19,660 bases of DNA from Bordetella parapertussis (GTDB lineage: Bacteria > Pseudomonadota > Gammaproteobacteria > Burkholderiales > SG8-41): contig CAMBSS010000079.1 in assembly GCA_945870465.1 (NCBI GenBank), positions 1-19,660 on the forward strand. Direction: 5' to 3'. How positions within the stretch are numbered: position 1 is the stretch's first letter; every line of letters begins with the position of its first letter. Below the pieces are notes generated by a model that saw only the letters and a list, made by a program, of their open reading frames with translations, did not search any database and was not told where the DNA came from. The position numbers and the translations under genes were made by a program. Below are positions 8,254-15,127 of this stretch, one piece after another.

Positions 8254-9042
8254 TTAATCGCCCTTAAAAACCGGCTTTCGTTTCTCGACGAATGCGGTGA
8301 CGCCTTCGGCAAGGTCCCCAGTGCCGGCGCAGCGCGCGAATGCATGCGCTTCCGCTTCGAGTTGCGCGGTCAGTGGACGCTCGAAGGTGCGATTGACCAG
8401 CGCCTTGGTCTCGCCGTACGCAACGGTCGGCCCGGCGACGAGACGGCGCGCGATCTTGTCGGTTGCCGCCGCGAGTTCGGCGGCCGGCACCACCCAGTTG
8501 ACGAGGCCGAGATCGAGCGCAGTGGTAGCGTCGAAAGTATCCGACAACATCATCAACTCGAGCGCCTTGCGCGTGCCGACCATGCGCGGCAGGAAATAGC
8601 TGCTGCCGCCGTCCGGGCTGGTGGCGATCTTGCTGTATGCGAGGGTGAATTTGGTTTCCGCTGCTGCAATCGCGAGATCGGCGGCGGCGAGCAGGCTCAC
8701 GCCGGCTCCCGCTACTGCCCCATGCACGCTCGCCAGCACCGGCTTGGCAGCTTCGCGCAGCGCGACGATTGCATGATGAAGTTCACCAGCAAGACTCAGG
8801 ACCATGTCCGGCAGCTTGGGCAGGTTGGCGTGAAACAACGCAACGTCGCCGCCAGCGAGGAACGCAGGACCATTACCGCACAGCACGATGGCACGCACAG
8901 CCTTGTCGTCGCGCGCCTGTTCACACACTACGCGCAGCTCTTTGATCATGCCGGCGTCGAGCGCGTTCATGACCTGCGGCCGATTGAGCGTTATGGTCGC
9001 GACACCCTCGACCACGGCGTAGCCTAAAGTCTCGGCATTCAT
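8254..9042 (-). CDS. Enoyl-CoA hydratase/isomerase family protein (PaaG/ECI-like)
   Basis: The 262-residue crotonase-fold protein acts on acyl-CoA thioesters. In the 263-residue numbering that begins at the TTG at 9045, the oxyanion elements AFLAGGDV (61-68) and HGAVAGAGVS (108-117) are intact. The hydratase glutamate of the GGGCE motif is replaced by serine (S117), and the second catalytic position is an aspartate, D145 in SPDGGSSYFLP. This pattern is typical of PaaG and delta3-delta2-enoyl-CoA isomerases rather than true hydratases. A role in moving double bonds so that unsaturated fatty acids can enter beta-oxidation fits the context, since hydratase activity is already supplied by the fusion protein. 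The ATG at 9042 is preferred over the TTG at 9045; GGGA lies eight bases before it. Confidence 0.88.
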   Translation of the reverse strand: MNAETLGYAVVEGVATITLNRPQVMNALDAGMIKELRVVCEQARDDKAVRAIVLCGNGPAFLAGGDVALFHANLPKLPDMVLSLAGELHHAIVALREAAKPVLASVHGAVAGAGVSLLAAADLAIAAAETKFTLAYSKIATSPDGGSSYFLPRMVGTRKALELMMLSDTFDATTALDLGLVNWVVPAAELAAATDKIARRLVAGPTVAYGETKALVNRTFERPLTAQLEAEAHAFARCAGTGDLAEGVTAFVEKRKPVFKGD

Positions 9043-9063
9043 CAAAAATTTCCCAAACAGCTA

Positions 9064-9213
9064 CTGGCCGCAGATGAACGCAGATGAACGCAGATGAACT
9101 CAAAAAAAGGAATCGCCATTGAGGTTCCGACTTGTTTTTTCAGTGCGGTCTAATATCTGCGTACCCCTCAATGGGGTATTAAAAAGAATGTATCCGCGTT
9201 TGTCTGCGGCCAA
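9064..9213. repeat. Palindromic element with CGCAGATGAA tandem arm
   Basis: CGCAGATGAA is repeated three times exactly at 9069-9098. The left arm 9064-9086 pairs with 9191-9213 at 18 of 23 positions (TGGCCGCAGA is exact in both). Inside lies a small perfect hairpin, TACCCC (9162-9167) with GGGGTA (9173-9178). The element fills the space between the fadE stop and the crotonase start. Its architecture matches the other intergenic palindromes here, but the repeated unit differs. Confidence 0.75.
9102..9128 (-). terminator. Weak candidate terminator downstream of fadE
   Basis: On the minus strand GGAACC (9128-9123) pairs with GG and TTCC (9117-9116, 9112-9109) around a five-base loop with a three-base bulge, followed by seven T (9108-9102). 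The stem is only six pairs, so termination would be partial at best. It lies about 100 bases past the fadE stop. Confidence 0.3.
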
Positions 9214-9225
9214 GAAGTGTTGGCC

Positions 9226-11715
9226 TCATTTTCTGGCGAGTGCTCCATGCAGGGCTTCGAAGGTGACCGCCTGCGTGGTCTGGAATATTTCGGATTTGCC
9301 GAGGTCCTGCGGGAAGTCGTCGACCATGATGACTTTGCGCCGCAGCGCATGCGCGCGCTCGCGGATGCCGGCCTCGGCCTGCGTGATCACGCCCTTCGCC
9401 TGCGCCTGCTGTGCAAGATCGTCGGCGAAGCGCCCGCTGATGGCGCCGGATTTCGACGCGTTGCGTATCTTGCCTTCCACAGGTTCCGCCGCGATGACGG
9501 CGCGCAACGCGGCTTCGAGCGTGCCGACCGGTTCGTCCTCGTTCTTGGGAATGAACACGCCCGCCGTCAGACGCTCGCGCGCGGGGCCCGGCGTGAGCAA
9601 AGTGCCCACCACCGCCTGGCCCAAGCTATCTCGCGGCGGATCGAATTCGCGCCCATAGGAAAATACGACGTTGCGCAATATGAACGCAACGAACACGTTC
9701 GGCAGGTTGTCGAACAGCCCGCAGAACGCGAGCTGGATCTTGTTCAGCGCATCCTCCATCGCCCACCGCATCAGCGGCAGATCATCCGCGGGACGCCCGC
9801 TGTCTTCGTAGCGCTTCAATACCGCCGAAGCGAGATAAAGCCAGGAGAGGATGTCCCCCAGCCGAGCAGACAGGCGCTCGCGCCGTTTCAGCGAGCCGCC
9901 GAGCACGAACATTGCCGCGTCCGACAACAGAGCGAAAGCGCTGGAGAGGCGCGTGAGCTGTTGATAATAGCGATGCGTGTGCGGATCGCCCGGCGCACTG
10001 ACGAAAAACGCCCGCGTAAGCCCCATCCACAGCGTGCGCGCGAAATTCGATTTGACGAAAGCCACGTGGCCGAAGAACGCCGCGTCAAAATCACGCAACG
10101 CCTTGCCGTGGTCCGTTTCTTTGGTTGCCGCGATTTCCTTCAGCACGTACGGATGGCCGCGTATCGCGCCCTGCCCGAATATGATCATAGAGCGCGTGAG
10201 TATGTTTGCGCCTTCGACCGTGATCGCTATCGGCACGCTCTGATAGCCGCGCGCGAGATAGTTGCTGGGCCCCATGCAGATGCCTTTGCCGCCGTGCACG
10301 TCCATCGCATCGTTCATGACGACGCGCGCGAGCTCGGTCAGGTGGTATTTCACGATCGCCGACACGACCGAGGGCTTTTCGCCGAGATCGATCGCGCCCG
10401 CCGTCATCACGCGCGCCGCTTCCATCAAATAAGTGTGGCCGCCAATGCGCGCGATCGCTTCTTCGACGCCTTCGAACTTGCCGACCGACATTTTGAACTG
10501 CGTGCGCACGCGCCCGTACGCGCCGGTCGTCAGCGCGCACAATTTCGCCATGCCGGTGCCATTGCCCGGCAGCGAAATCGAGCGCCCCGCCGCAAGGCAG
10601 TTCATCAGCATCTTCCAGCCCTGGCCGACGTAATCGACGCCGCCGATGATGTAGTCCATCGGAATAAAAACGTCTTTGCCCCAGTTCGGCCCGTTCATGA
10701 ACACCGCGTTCAACGGCAAATGACGGCGCCCGATGTGCACGCCCGGCGTCTTGGTCGGAATCAGCGCGAGCGTGATACCGACGTCGTCGTGCTGACCGAG
10801 AATGTGGTCGGGATCGTAGAGACGGAACGCGAGACCAAGCAAAGTCGCAATCGGTCCCAGCGTGATATAGCGCTTCTCCCACGTGAGGCGTATGCCGAGA
10901 ACGTCGGACTTCCCTTCCCATTCGCCGCGGCACACGATGCCGAAATCCGGAATTCCACCCGCATCCGAACCCGCTTCGGGGCTCGTCAACGCGAAGCACG
11001 GCATCTCCAGGCCTTTGGCGAGGCGAGGCAGATAGTAATTTTTCTGCGCATCGGTGCCGTAGTGCAGCAGCAGCTCCGCGGGCCCGAGCGAATTCGGCAC
11101 CATTACCGACACCGCCGCAGTGCCGCTGCGGGTCGTGAGCTGGGTCACTACGCTGGAGTGCGCAAGCGCAGAAAAGCCCAAGCCCCCGAATTTCTTCGGG
11201 ATGATCATGCCGAGGAAGCCTTTGTCCTTGATGAACTGCCAGACGTGCGGCGGCAAATCATGCAGCTCGTGCGTGATCTGCCAGTCGTTCAGCATCGCGC
11301 ACACTTCCTCGAGCGGCCCGTCGACGAAGGCTTGCTCATCGGCCGTGAGTGTTGGCTTGGGATAAGCCAGCAGTTTTTTCCAGTCGGGATTGCCGCTGAA
11401 CAGATCACCGTCCCACCACACGGTGCCGGCGTCGAGCGCCTCCTGCTCGGTCTGCGAAACCTGCGGCAGAATTTTGCGGAACAACGCAAGCAGCGGCGTG
11501 CCCAACACGGTGCGCCTCAACACGGTGGGCACGACCAGGACAGATACGATGATGAAGACAAACCACAGCGTCGAAATCGCCGCCGGCGACAATGGAGCGT
11601 TTGATGTAAACAGCCACAACCACACACCAATCGCGGCGACGAACAGCCACGAAGTGGCGCGATGATAGGCGAGCGATCCGCCGATTGTGAACAATGCGAG
11701 CAACCACCAAATCAT
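9226..11715 (-). CDS. fadE: FadE-type membrane-associated acyl-CoA dehydrogenase
   Basis: The 829-residue flavoprotein catalyses the first oxidation of acyl-CoA to trans-2-enoyl-CoA. It matches E. coli FadE (814 residues) along its length. The N-terminus has hydrophobic membrane segments (about 1-15, 22-38, 44-65), then DAGTVWWDGDLF (95-106), SLGPAELLLHYG (209-220), the flavin-site motif FALTSPEAGSDAG (241-253) and AITVEGANILTRSMIIFGQG (about 497-516), where E501 aligns with the catalytic base. SLKRRERLSARLGDILS lies further on, and a C-terminal domain ends in VDDFPQDLGKSE. A longer open frame starts at 11904, but the ATG at 11715 is chosen because AGGAGG lies eight bases upstream and the FadE homology begins there. 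It is the first gene of the fatty-acid block and has a perfect -10 box upstream. Confidence 0.95.
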   Translation of the reverse strand: MIWWLLALFTIGGSLAYHRATSWLFVAAIGVWLWLFTSNAPLSPAAISTLWFVFIIVSVLVVPTVLRRTVLGTPLLALFRKILPQVSQTEQEALDAGTVWWDGDLFSGNPDWKKLLAYPKPTLTADEQAFVDGPLEEVCAMLNDWQITHELHDLPPHVWQFIKDKGFLGMIIPKKFGGLGFSALAHSSVVTQLTTRSGTAAVSVMVPNSLGPAELLLHYGTDAQKNYYLPRLAKGLEMPCFALTSPEAGSDAGGIPDFGIVCRGEWEGKSDVLGIRLTWEKRYITLGPIATLLGLAFRLYDPDHILGQHDDVGITLALIPTKTPGVHIGRRHLPLNAVFMNGPNWGKDVFIPMDYIIGGVDYVGQGWKMLMNCLAAGRSISLPGNGTGMAKLCALTTGAYGRVRTQFKMSVGKFEGVEEAIARIGGHTYLMEAARVMTAGAIDLGEKPSVVSAIVKYHLTELARVVMNDAMDVHGGKGICMGPSNYLARGYQSVPIAITVEGANILTRSMIIFGQGAIRGHPYVLKEIAATKETDHGKALRDFDAAFFGHVAFVKSNFARTLWMGLTRAFFVSAPGDPHTHRYYQQLTRLSSAFALLSDAAMFVLGGSLKRRERLSARLGDILSWLYLASAVLKRYEDSGRPADDLPLMRWAMEDALNKIQLAFCGLFDNLPNVFVAFILRNVVFSYGREFDPPRDSLGQAVVGTLLTPGPARERLTAGVFIPKNEDEPVGTLEAALRAVIAAEPVEGKIRNASKSGAISGRFADDLAQQAQAKGVITQAEAGIRERAHALRRKVIMVDDFPQDLGKSEIFQTTQAVTFEALHGALARK

Positions 11716-11723
11716 GACGGCAT

Positions 11724-11754
11724 CCTCCTGGGGCGTGTGGCGAAGTTGATTATA
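11724..11754 (-). promoter_or_regulatory. fadE -10 box and ribosome binding site
   Basis: On the minus strand a perfect TATAAT occupies 11754-11749, and AGGAGG occupies 11729-11724, eight bases before the fadE ATG. A start site near 11742 would give a leader of about 27 bases. No good -35 hexamer lies 16-18 bases upstream, which suggests dependence on an activator, or that the box is coincidental. Confidence 0.5.
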
Positions 11755-11838
11755 CTGATTTGCCGCGCCGCCATAGCGCCGCATTACAAGTACCGGCCCG
11801 CCTGCCCATTGCTGATGCCGGCAATGACAGAGGCATGG

Positions 11839-11871
11839 CAGTACGTTGCCGACAGTACGTTGCCTTAAGGC
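11839..11871. promoter_or_regulatory. Candidate operator: 12-bp direct repeat plus palindrome
   Basis: CAGTACGTTGCC occurs exactly twice, at 11839-11850 and 11853-11864. The second copy overlaps a perfect 10-bp palindrome, GCCTTAAGGC (11862-11871). The cluster lies in the divergent space between fadE and the rightward lipoprotein gene, about 95-130 bases upstream of the presumed fadE start site. No known regulator's site was recognised in it. Confidence 0.4.
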
Positions 11872-11930
11872 AGCTCCTGGCGTAACGTATGAATTTATCG
11901 ACAAAAATGACCGCGGCTTGAGTATTCGGT

Positions 11931-12194
11931 ATGAACAGAAGCCTTCTCATGACGTTCAGTCGCTGCCTGTCTCTCGCACTCGCAATTTTGTTGTCTGCTT
12001 GCGCGCCCGCTTCCGTGCCAACTACAAATCTGATGGGCGCGGACCGCGACGCGCACGACTGTATCCCTTCCGCCGGTTATTCCTGGTGCCAACGCACCAA
12101 TCAATGCGAACGCCCATGGGAACTGGCGGCGAAAAAAGGCTTCAAGCGGGACGCCGATGAATTCAACAAATACTGCGGCAATCCCGGGCGCTGA
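11931..12194 (+). CDS. Small Cys-rich lipoprotein
   Basis: The 87-residue product has a lipoprotein signal: a basic N-terminus, a hydrophobic stretch (CLSLALAILL) and the lipobox LSAC with lipidated C24. The mature part is short and carries four further cysteines (C44, C53, C59, C82) in a CIPSAGYSWC...NQCERPWE module. Similar GCIxSAGYxWC/KCxRPWE modules recur in small exported bacterial proteins of unknown function, and two disulfides are likely. It is transcribed rightward, divergent from fadE, and precedes the dioxygenase gene by 102 bp. The ATG at 11931 has only a weak GAG upstream; ATG at 11949 is an alternative that keeps the lipobox. The function is not known. Confidence 0.75.
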   Translation: MNRSLLMTFSRCLSLALAILLSACAPASVPTTNLMGADRDAHDCIPSAGYSWCQRTNQCERPWELAAKKGFKRDADEFNKYCGNPGR

Positions 12195-12296
12195 ATTTCG
12201 AGGCAGGCAGGTAGGATCGAAAGGACCGGCGTTCGCATTGCCCCGCCGCCTCATCCGTGGCAACATGCCCGGACAAGAATCAGAAGGAGAAATAGC

Positions 12297-13142
12297 ATGG
12301 AAATCCGGCATATGGGGCCGATCGGCGCACTCATCACCGGCGTGGACGTCAAGACCATGGACGATGCGACCTTTCGCAAAATCTACCAGACGTGGCTTGA
12401 CTGCAACGTCATCGCGGTGCGCGGCCAGGAACTCGGGGTCGACGATTATCTGAAATACAGCCGGCGCTTCGGGTTCGTCTGTCCGCACCCGGCCAAGACC
12501 ACGCGCCATCCCGACTATCCGGAAATCACGCTGCTCGGCGCGAACAAGTTCCGTGCCGACGGCACCCTTGACCGCGACATCTATCTGCGCGGCGCCGAAG
12601 GCTTTCACACCGACGGCTCGTACGAAGAAATTCCGTACAAAGCGACCCAACTCTACGCCATCGCCATCCCGAGCAAGGGCGGCGACACGCATTTCTCCAG
12701 CGCATACGCGGCCTACGAGCAGCTTCCGCAGCGCCTGAAAGACCGCCTCGAAGGAAGATACGGCCTGTTCAAGTACGGCGGGCGCAAGAAAACCAATCTC
12801 CTGCTGAATCCGGAAGACCGCGACGCGAAGCCCGCCCGCCACCAAATCATCCGCACGCATGTCGAGACCGGACGCAAGCTGCTCTATTTCGACCAGAACA
12901 AGATCCTCAGCATCGAAGGTCTTGAAGAAGCCGAGAGCACGGCCATCATCGACGAGATGACAGCTTTCATGGCGCAGCCGCCCGACCAGTACCGCCACCA
13001 GTGGCGCAGAGGCGATATCGTCATCTGGGACAATCGCTGCTCGTACCACAATGCGGCGGGCGATTACCCGCCTGAAGAAGAGCGCATCCACTGGCGCGTT
13101 TCGATCAAGGATCATGCGGATTCAAATACGGCTAGAGCATGA
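12297..13142 (+). CDS. TauD/TfdA-family Fe(II)/2-oxoglutarate dioxygenase
   Basis: The 281-residue enzyme belongs to the non-heme iron dioxygenases that couple 2-oxoglutarate decarboxylation to substrate hydroxylation, often releasing sulfite, phenols or amines. Metal ligands are H104 and D106 in GFHTDGSY, with the distal H251 in WDNRCSYH. The 2-oxoglutarate-binding arginine is probably R263 or R267 near HWRVSI. Length is typical. The ATG has AAGGAGA seven bases upstream. The next gene, a Bug-type solute receptor, is on the same strand 142 bp away, suggesting a joint uptake and cleavage module for a small organic acid. The substrate cannot be inferred. The stop codon overlaps the left arm of a repeat element, so the last residues (SNTARA) may have been altered by its insertion. 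Confidence 0.9.
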   Translation: MEIRHMGPIGALITGVDVKTMDDATFRKIYQTWLDCNVIAVRGQELGVDDYLKYSRRFGFVCPHPAKTTRHPDYPEITLLGANKFRADGTLDRDIYLRGAEGFHTDGSYEEIPYKATQLYAIAIPSKGGDTHFSSAYAAYEQLPQRLKDRLEGRYGLFKYGGRKKTNLLLNPEDRDAKPARHQIIRTHVETGRKLLYFDQNKILSIEGLEEAESTAIIDEMTAFMAQPPDQYRHQWRRGDIVIWDNRCSYHNAAGDYPPEEERIHWRVSIKDHADSNTARA

Positions 13143-13269
13143 ACCGCAAAGGACGCAAAGGACGCGAAGGAAAACCAAACACGAAAAGTTATTTTTCCAT
13201 AGCAACATCGCTGCTTATCCCATCATGATTGTTGCTGTTGTTCCGCTTTCCTTTGCGTCCTTTGCGGTT
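13142..13269. repeat. MITE-like palindromic element, copy 2 (AAAGGACGC arms)
   Basis: The terminal arms 13142-13162 and 13249-13269 are perfect reverse complements over 21 bp. The left arm continues with a third unit to 13172. The interior is A/T-richer and shares TGATTGTT (13226-13233) and other short stretches with the copy at 8096-8250. It fills the gap between the dioxygenase and Bug receptor genes, starting inside the dioxygenase stop codon. No protein is encoded inside. Confidence 0.85.
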
Positions 13270-13284
13270 AAAGATTGAGGAGTG

Positions 13285-14247
13285 ATGTTGTACAGAATCC
13301 TAGCATGCGTTATCGCGACGCTCGCACATCTGCCCGCGTACGCGGACGCCTATCCGACGCGGCCGATCCGCTTCATCAACCCGACAGCACCCGGCGGAAC
13401 TGCCGAACCGATCGCGCGGGTGATCGCGCTAAAGCTATCGGAGACTCTGGGGCAAAGCGTGGTGGTCGACAGCCGCGGCGGCGCCGGTGGCACGGTCGCC
13501 ACGGCAACGGCGGCGAACGCGCCGGCCGACGGATACACGATATTGCTGGGCGTCGTGTCGCCGATGGCGATCAACGTGTCGCTGTACGGCGCCAAGCTGC
13601 CCTATGACCCGCTCAAAAGTTTTGCGCCGGTCTCGCTGATCACCAAGGTGCCGCAGGTCCTGTCCCTACACCCGTCGATACCGGCCGCCAATATCAAACA
13701 GCTGGTCGAACTCGCGAAGGACCCGCGCAGCAAGCTGAATTACGGTTCCGCCGGCAACGGCACTACCGGGCACCTCGTAGGCGAGTTGCTGAAAAAGCGC
13801 GCCGGCATCATGCTCACCCACGTTCCGTTCAAAGGCTCGGGGCCGGCATTAACCGCACTGCTGTCCAACGACGTCGGCATCATGCTCTCAGGCCCACCGG
13901 CAGTACTCGCGCTGTCCCAGGCGGGACGCCTGCGCGTGCTCGCCACATCCGGCGTCACGCGCACGCCGGTCATGCCGGATGTGCCCACGTTCATCGAGTC
14001 CGGCCTGCCTATCGAAATCACATCATGGTATTGCATGGTCGTGCCGGCCGGCACGCCGCAAGTCATCGTCAAGCAGCTTCATGCCGCGCTGGTAGACAGC
14101 CTGAAGAGCCCGCAGGTATCAGACACGCTGCTCAAGATGGGCGCGCCGCCGGAATGGTCCAGCCCCGCAGAACTGACCGTATTCCTGCGCGCGGAAATCA
14201 GGAAATTCGCGGAAGTCGTCGAAATCGCGGGCGCGAAAATCGATTGA
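13285..14247 (+). CDS. Tripartite tricarboxylate transporter receptor (Bug/TctC family)
   Basis: The 320-residue periplasmic solute-binding protein belongs to the Bug family, which delivers carboxylates such as citrate, nicotinate or aromatic acids to TctAB permeases. A signal peptide ends near HLPAYADA. The mature protein opens with the family's YPTRPIRFI and has APGGTAEPIAR (about 36-46), RGGAGG (about 64-69), PADGYTIL (about 80-87), LNYGSAGNGTTGHL (about 152-165) and HVPFKGSGPALTALL further on. No tctA or tctB lies nearby; orphan receptors of this kind are common in Burkholderiales. The frame is open from GTG at 13282, but ATG at 13285 is preferred, with GAGGAG directly upstream. The neighbouring dioxygenase suggests the ligand may be its substrate. 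The gene is convergent with the methyltransferase, six bases away. Confidence 0.92.
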   Translation: MLYRILACVIATLAHLPAYADAYPTRPIRFINPTAPGGTAEPIARVIALKLSETLGQSVVVDSRGGAGGTVATATAANAPADGYTILLGVVSPMAINVSLYGAKLPYDPLKSFAPVSLITKVPQVLSLHPSIPAANIKQLVELAKDPRSKLNYGSAGNGTTGHLVGELLKKRAGIMLTHVPFKGSGPALTALLSNDVGIMLSGPPAVLALSQAGRLRVLATSGVTRTPVMPDVPTFIESGLPIEITSWYCMVVPAGTPQVIVKQLHAALVDSLKSPQVSDTLLKMGAPPEWSSPAELTVFLRAEIRKFAEVVEIAGAKID

Positions 14248-14253
14248 CGGTTA

Positions 14254-15090
14254 TTACGGTTTGATGATCACCGACTGCCCGGTGTCGAGCACGACGTAAG
14301 GCAAATCGTGCTCCGCGCAAAATTCGTCCCACGCGCGGTGTGCGCCCGGAAACAGTGGGGCGCTATAGTCGTCGCAGACGATCACGCCGCCCTGCGTCAG
14401 CCTGGGATAAAAATATTCAAGGCTCGCCAGCGTCGGCGCGTACAAATCGACGTCGAGGTGCACGAAGGCCCATTTCGTATCAGGCAATTCGCCGAACGCT
14501 TCGGGTATCCATCCGGTGTGAATCGCAACACGCGGGAAATCGCGCAATGCTTCCTGGACCGCATGTATCGACGTCGCCAGCGCCCCTTCGGCGTATGCCG
14601 AGCCGCCACCCGCGCCCGCGGCGGCCGCCTGCACCTGCACATGATCTTCCGGTCCGGGACGGCTCAATCCCTGGAAACTGTCGATCAGATGCAGGTTTGC
14701 GCCGTCATAGTCCGTAACGCGTGTTTTTGCGGCGCGGCACATCACCAGCGCACTCATGCCGTTGAACACCCCGCATTCCGCGCGCGCGCCTGTGAGATCG
14801 AGCGAATACAGAAAGTAGCGCGCGAGAAAATATGAGGCGAGCGGCCGGTGTAGCGCCTTGAGCGGCGGCACGAGAGAGTCTGAATCGAGCGCGCAGGCGT
14901 CGGTAAATGCCATCAACGGCTCGGCGCCTACACGCATGTCATCGAACATGATGCGCAGATGAGTGTCACGGGGCGCGCGGTGGTGGGCCGACGCCAACCT
15001 GTATTGCTTGTCCCGCGGGAGTTCCGCGACGGTTTCGGGCGACTGCGCAGTGGCGCGGGACCATACCGATCGCAGCAAGCGCAAGATCAT
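14254..15090 (-). CDS. TylF/MycF-like class I SAM-dependent methyltransferase
   Basis: The 278-residue protein matches the TylF family, SAM- and metal-dependent O-methyltransferases best known from macrolide sugar methylation but widespread in proteobacteria with unknown substrates. Visible motifs are the SAM-binding AECGVFNG (104-111), LHLIDSFQGLS (133-143), VHLDVDLYAPT (210-220) and GGVIVCDDY (234-242). D213 or D215, D240 and D241 are the likely metal ligands. A low-complexity Ala/Gly insert (AAAAGAGGGSAYAEGA) occupies about 155-170. The gene starts 37 bp after the acyl-CoA dehydrogenase stop on the same strand and may be the last gene of that operon, although its Shine-Dalgarno is weak. 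No sugar or polyketide genes are near. Confidence 0.85.
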   Translation of the reverse strand: MILRLLRSVWSRATAQSPETVAELPRDKQYRLASAHHRAPRDTHLRIMFDDMRVGAEPLMAFTDACALDSDSLVPPLKALHRPLASYFLARYFLYSLDLTGARAECGVFNGMSALVMCRAAKTRVTDYDGANLHLIDSFQGLSRPGPEDHVQVQAAAAGAGGGSAYAEGALATSIHAVQEALRDFPRVAIHTGWIPEAFGELPDTKWAFVHLDVDLYAPTLASLEYFYPRLTQGGVIVCDDYSAPLFPGAHRAWDEFCAEHDLPYVVLDTGQSVIIKP

Positions 15091-15127
15091 GTGCGTCCCG
15101 CGCGCAATCCGGGAAGCTCCGGGAATC

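Noticed and set aside
9069..9098. CRISPR-like direct repeats
   Set aside because: The three 10-base units are contiguous with no spacers, and there are no cas genes. It is a tandem repeat within a palindrome.
9217..11604. A 795-codon open frame on the plus strand, opposite fadE
   Set aside because: It is fully antisense to a gene with strong family-wide motifs. Its translation is Arg/His/Ala-rich with no domain, which is expected from high GC at third codon positions. Similar shadows lie opposite fadA, fadB, the synthetase and the second acyl-CoA dehydrogenase.
11716..11904. N-terminal extension of FadE by 63 residues
   Set aside because: The extra residues show no resemblance to FadE. The ATG at 11715 has a perfect AGGAGG, and the TATAAT box lies within the extension.
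11846..12160. Alternative rightward open frame of 104 codons overlapping the lipoprotein
   Set aside because: It is in another frame from the lipoprotein, which has a signal peptide, lipobox and cysteine module. The alternative shows no motif and no good ribosome binding site.
12195..12296. Promoter for the dioxygenase in the gap after the lipoprotein
   Set aside because: No -35/-10 pair was convincing. Only the strong AAGGAGA before the ATG stands out, so the gene may share a transcript with the lipoprotein.
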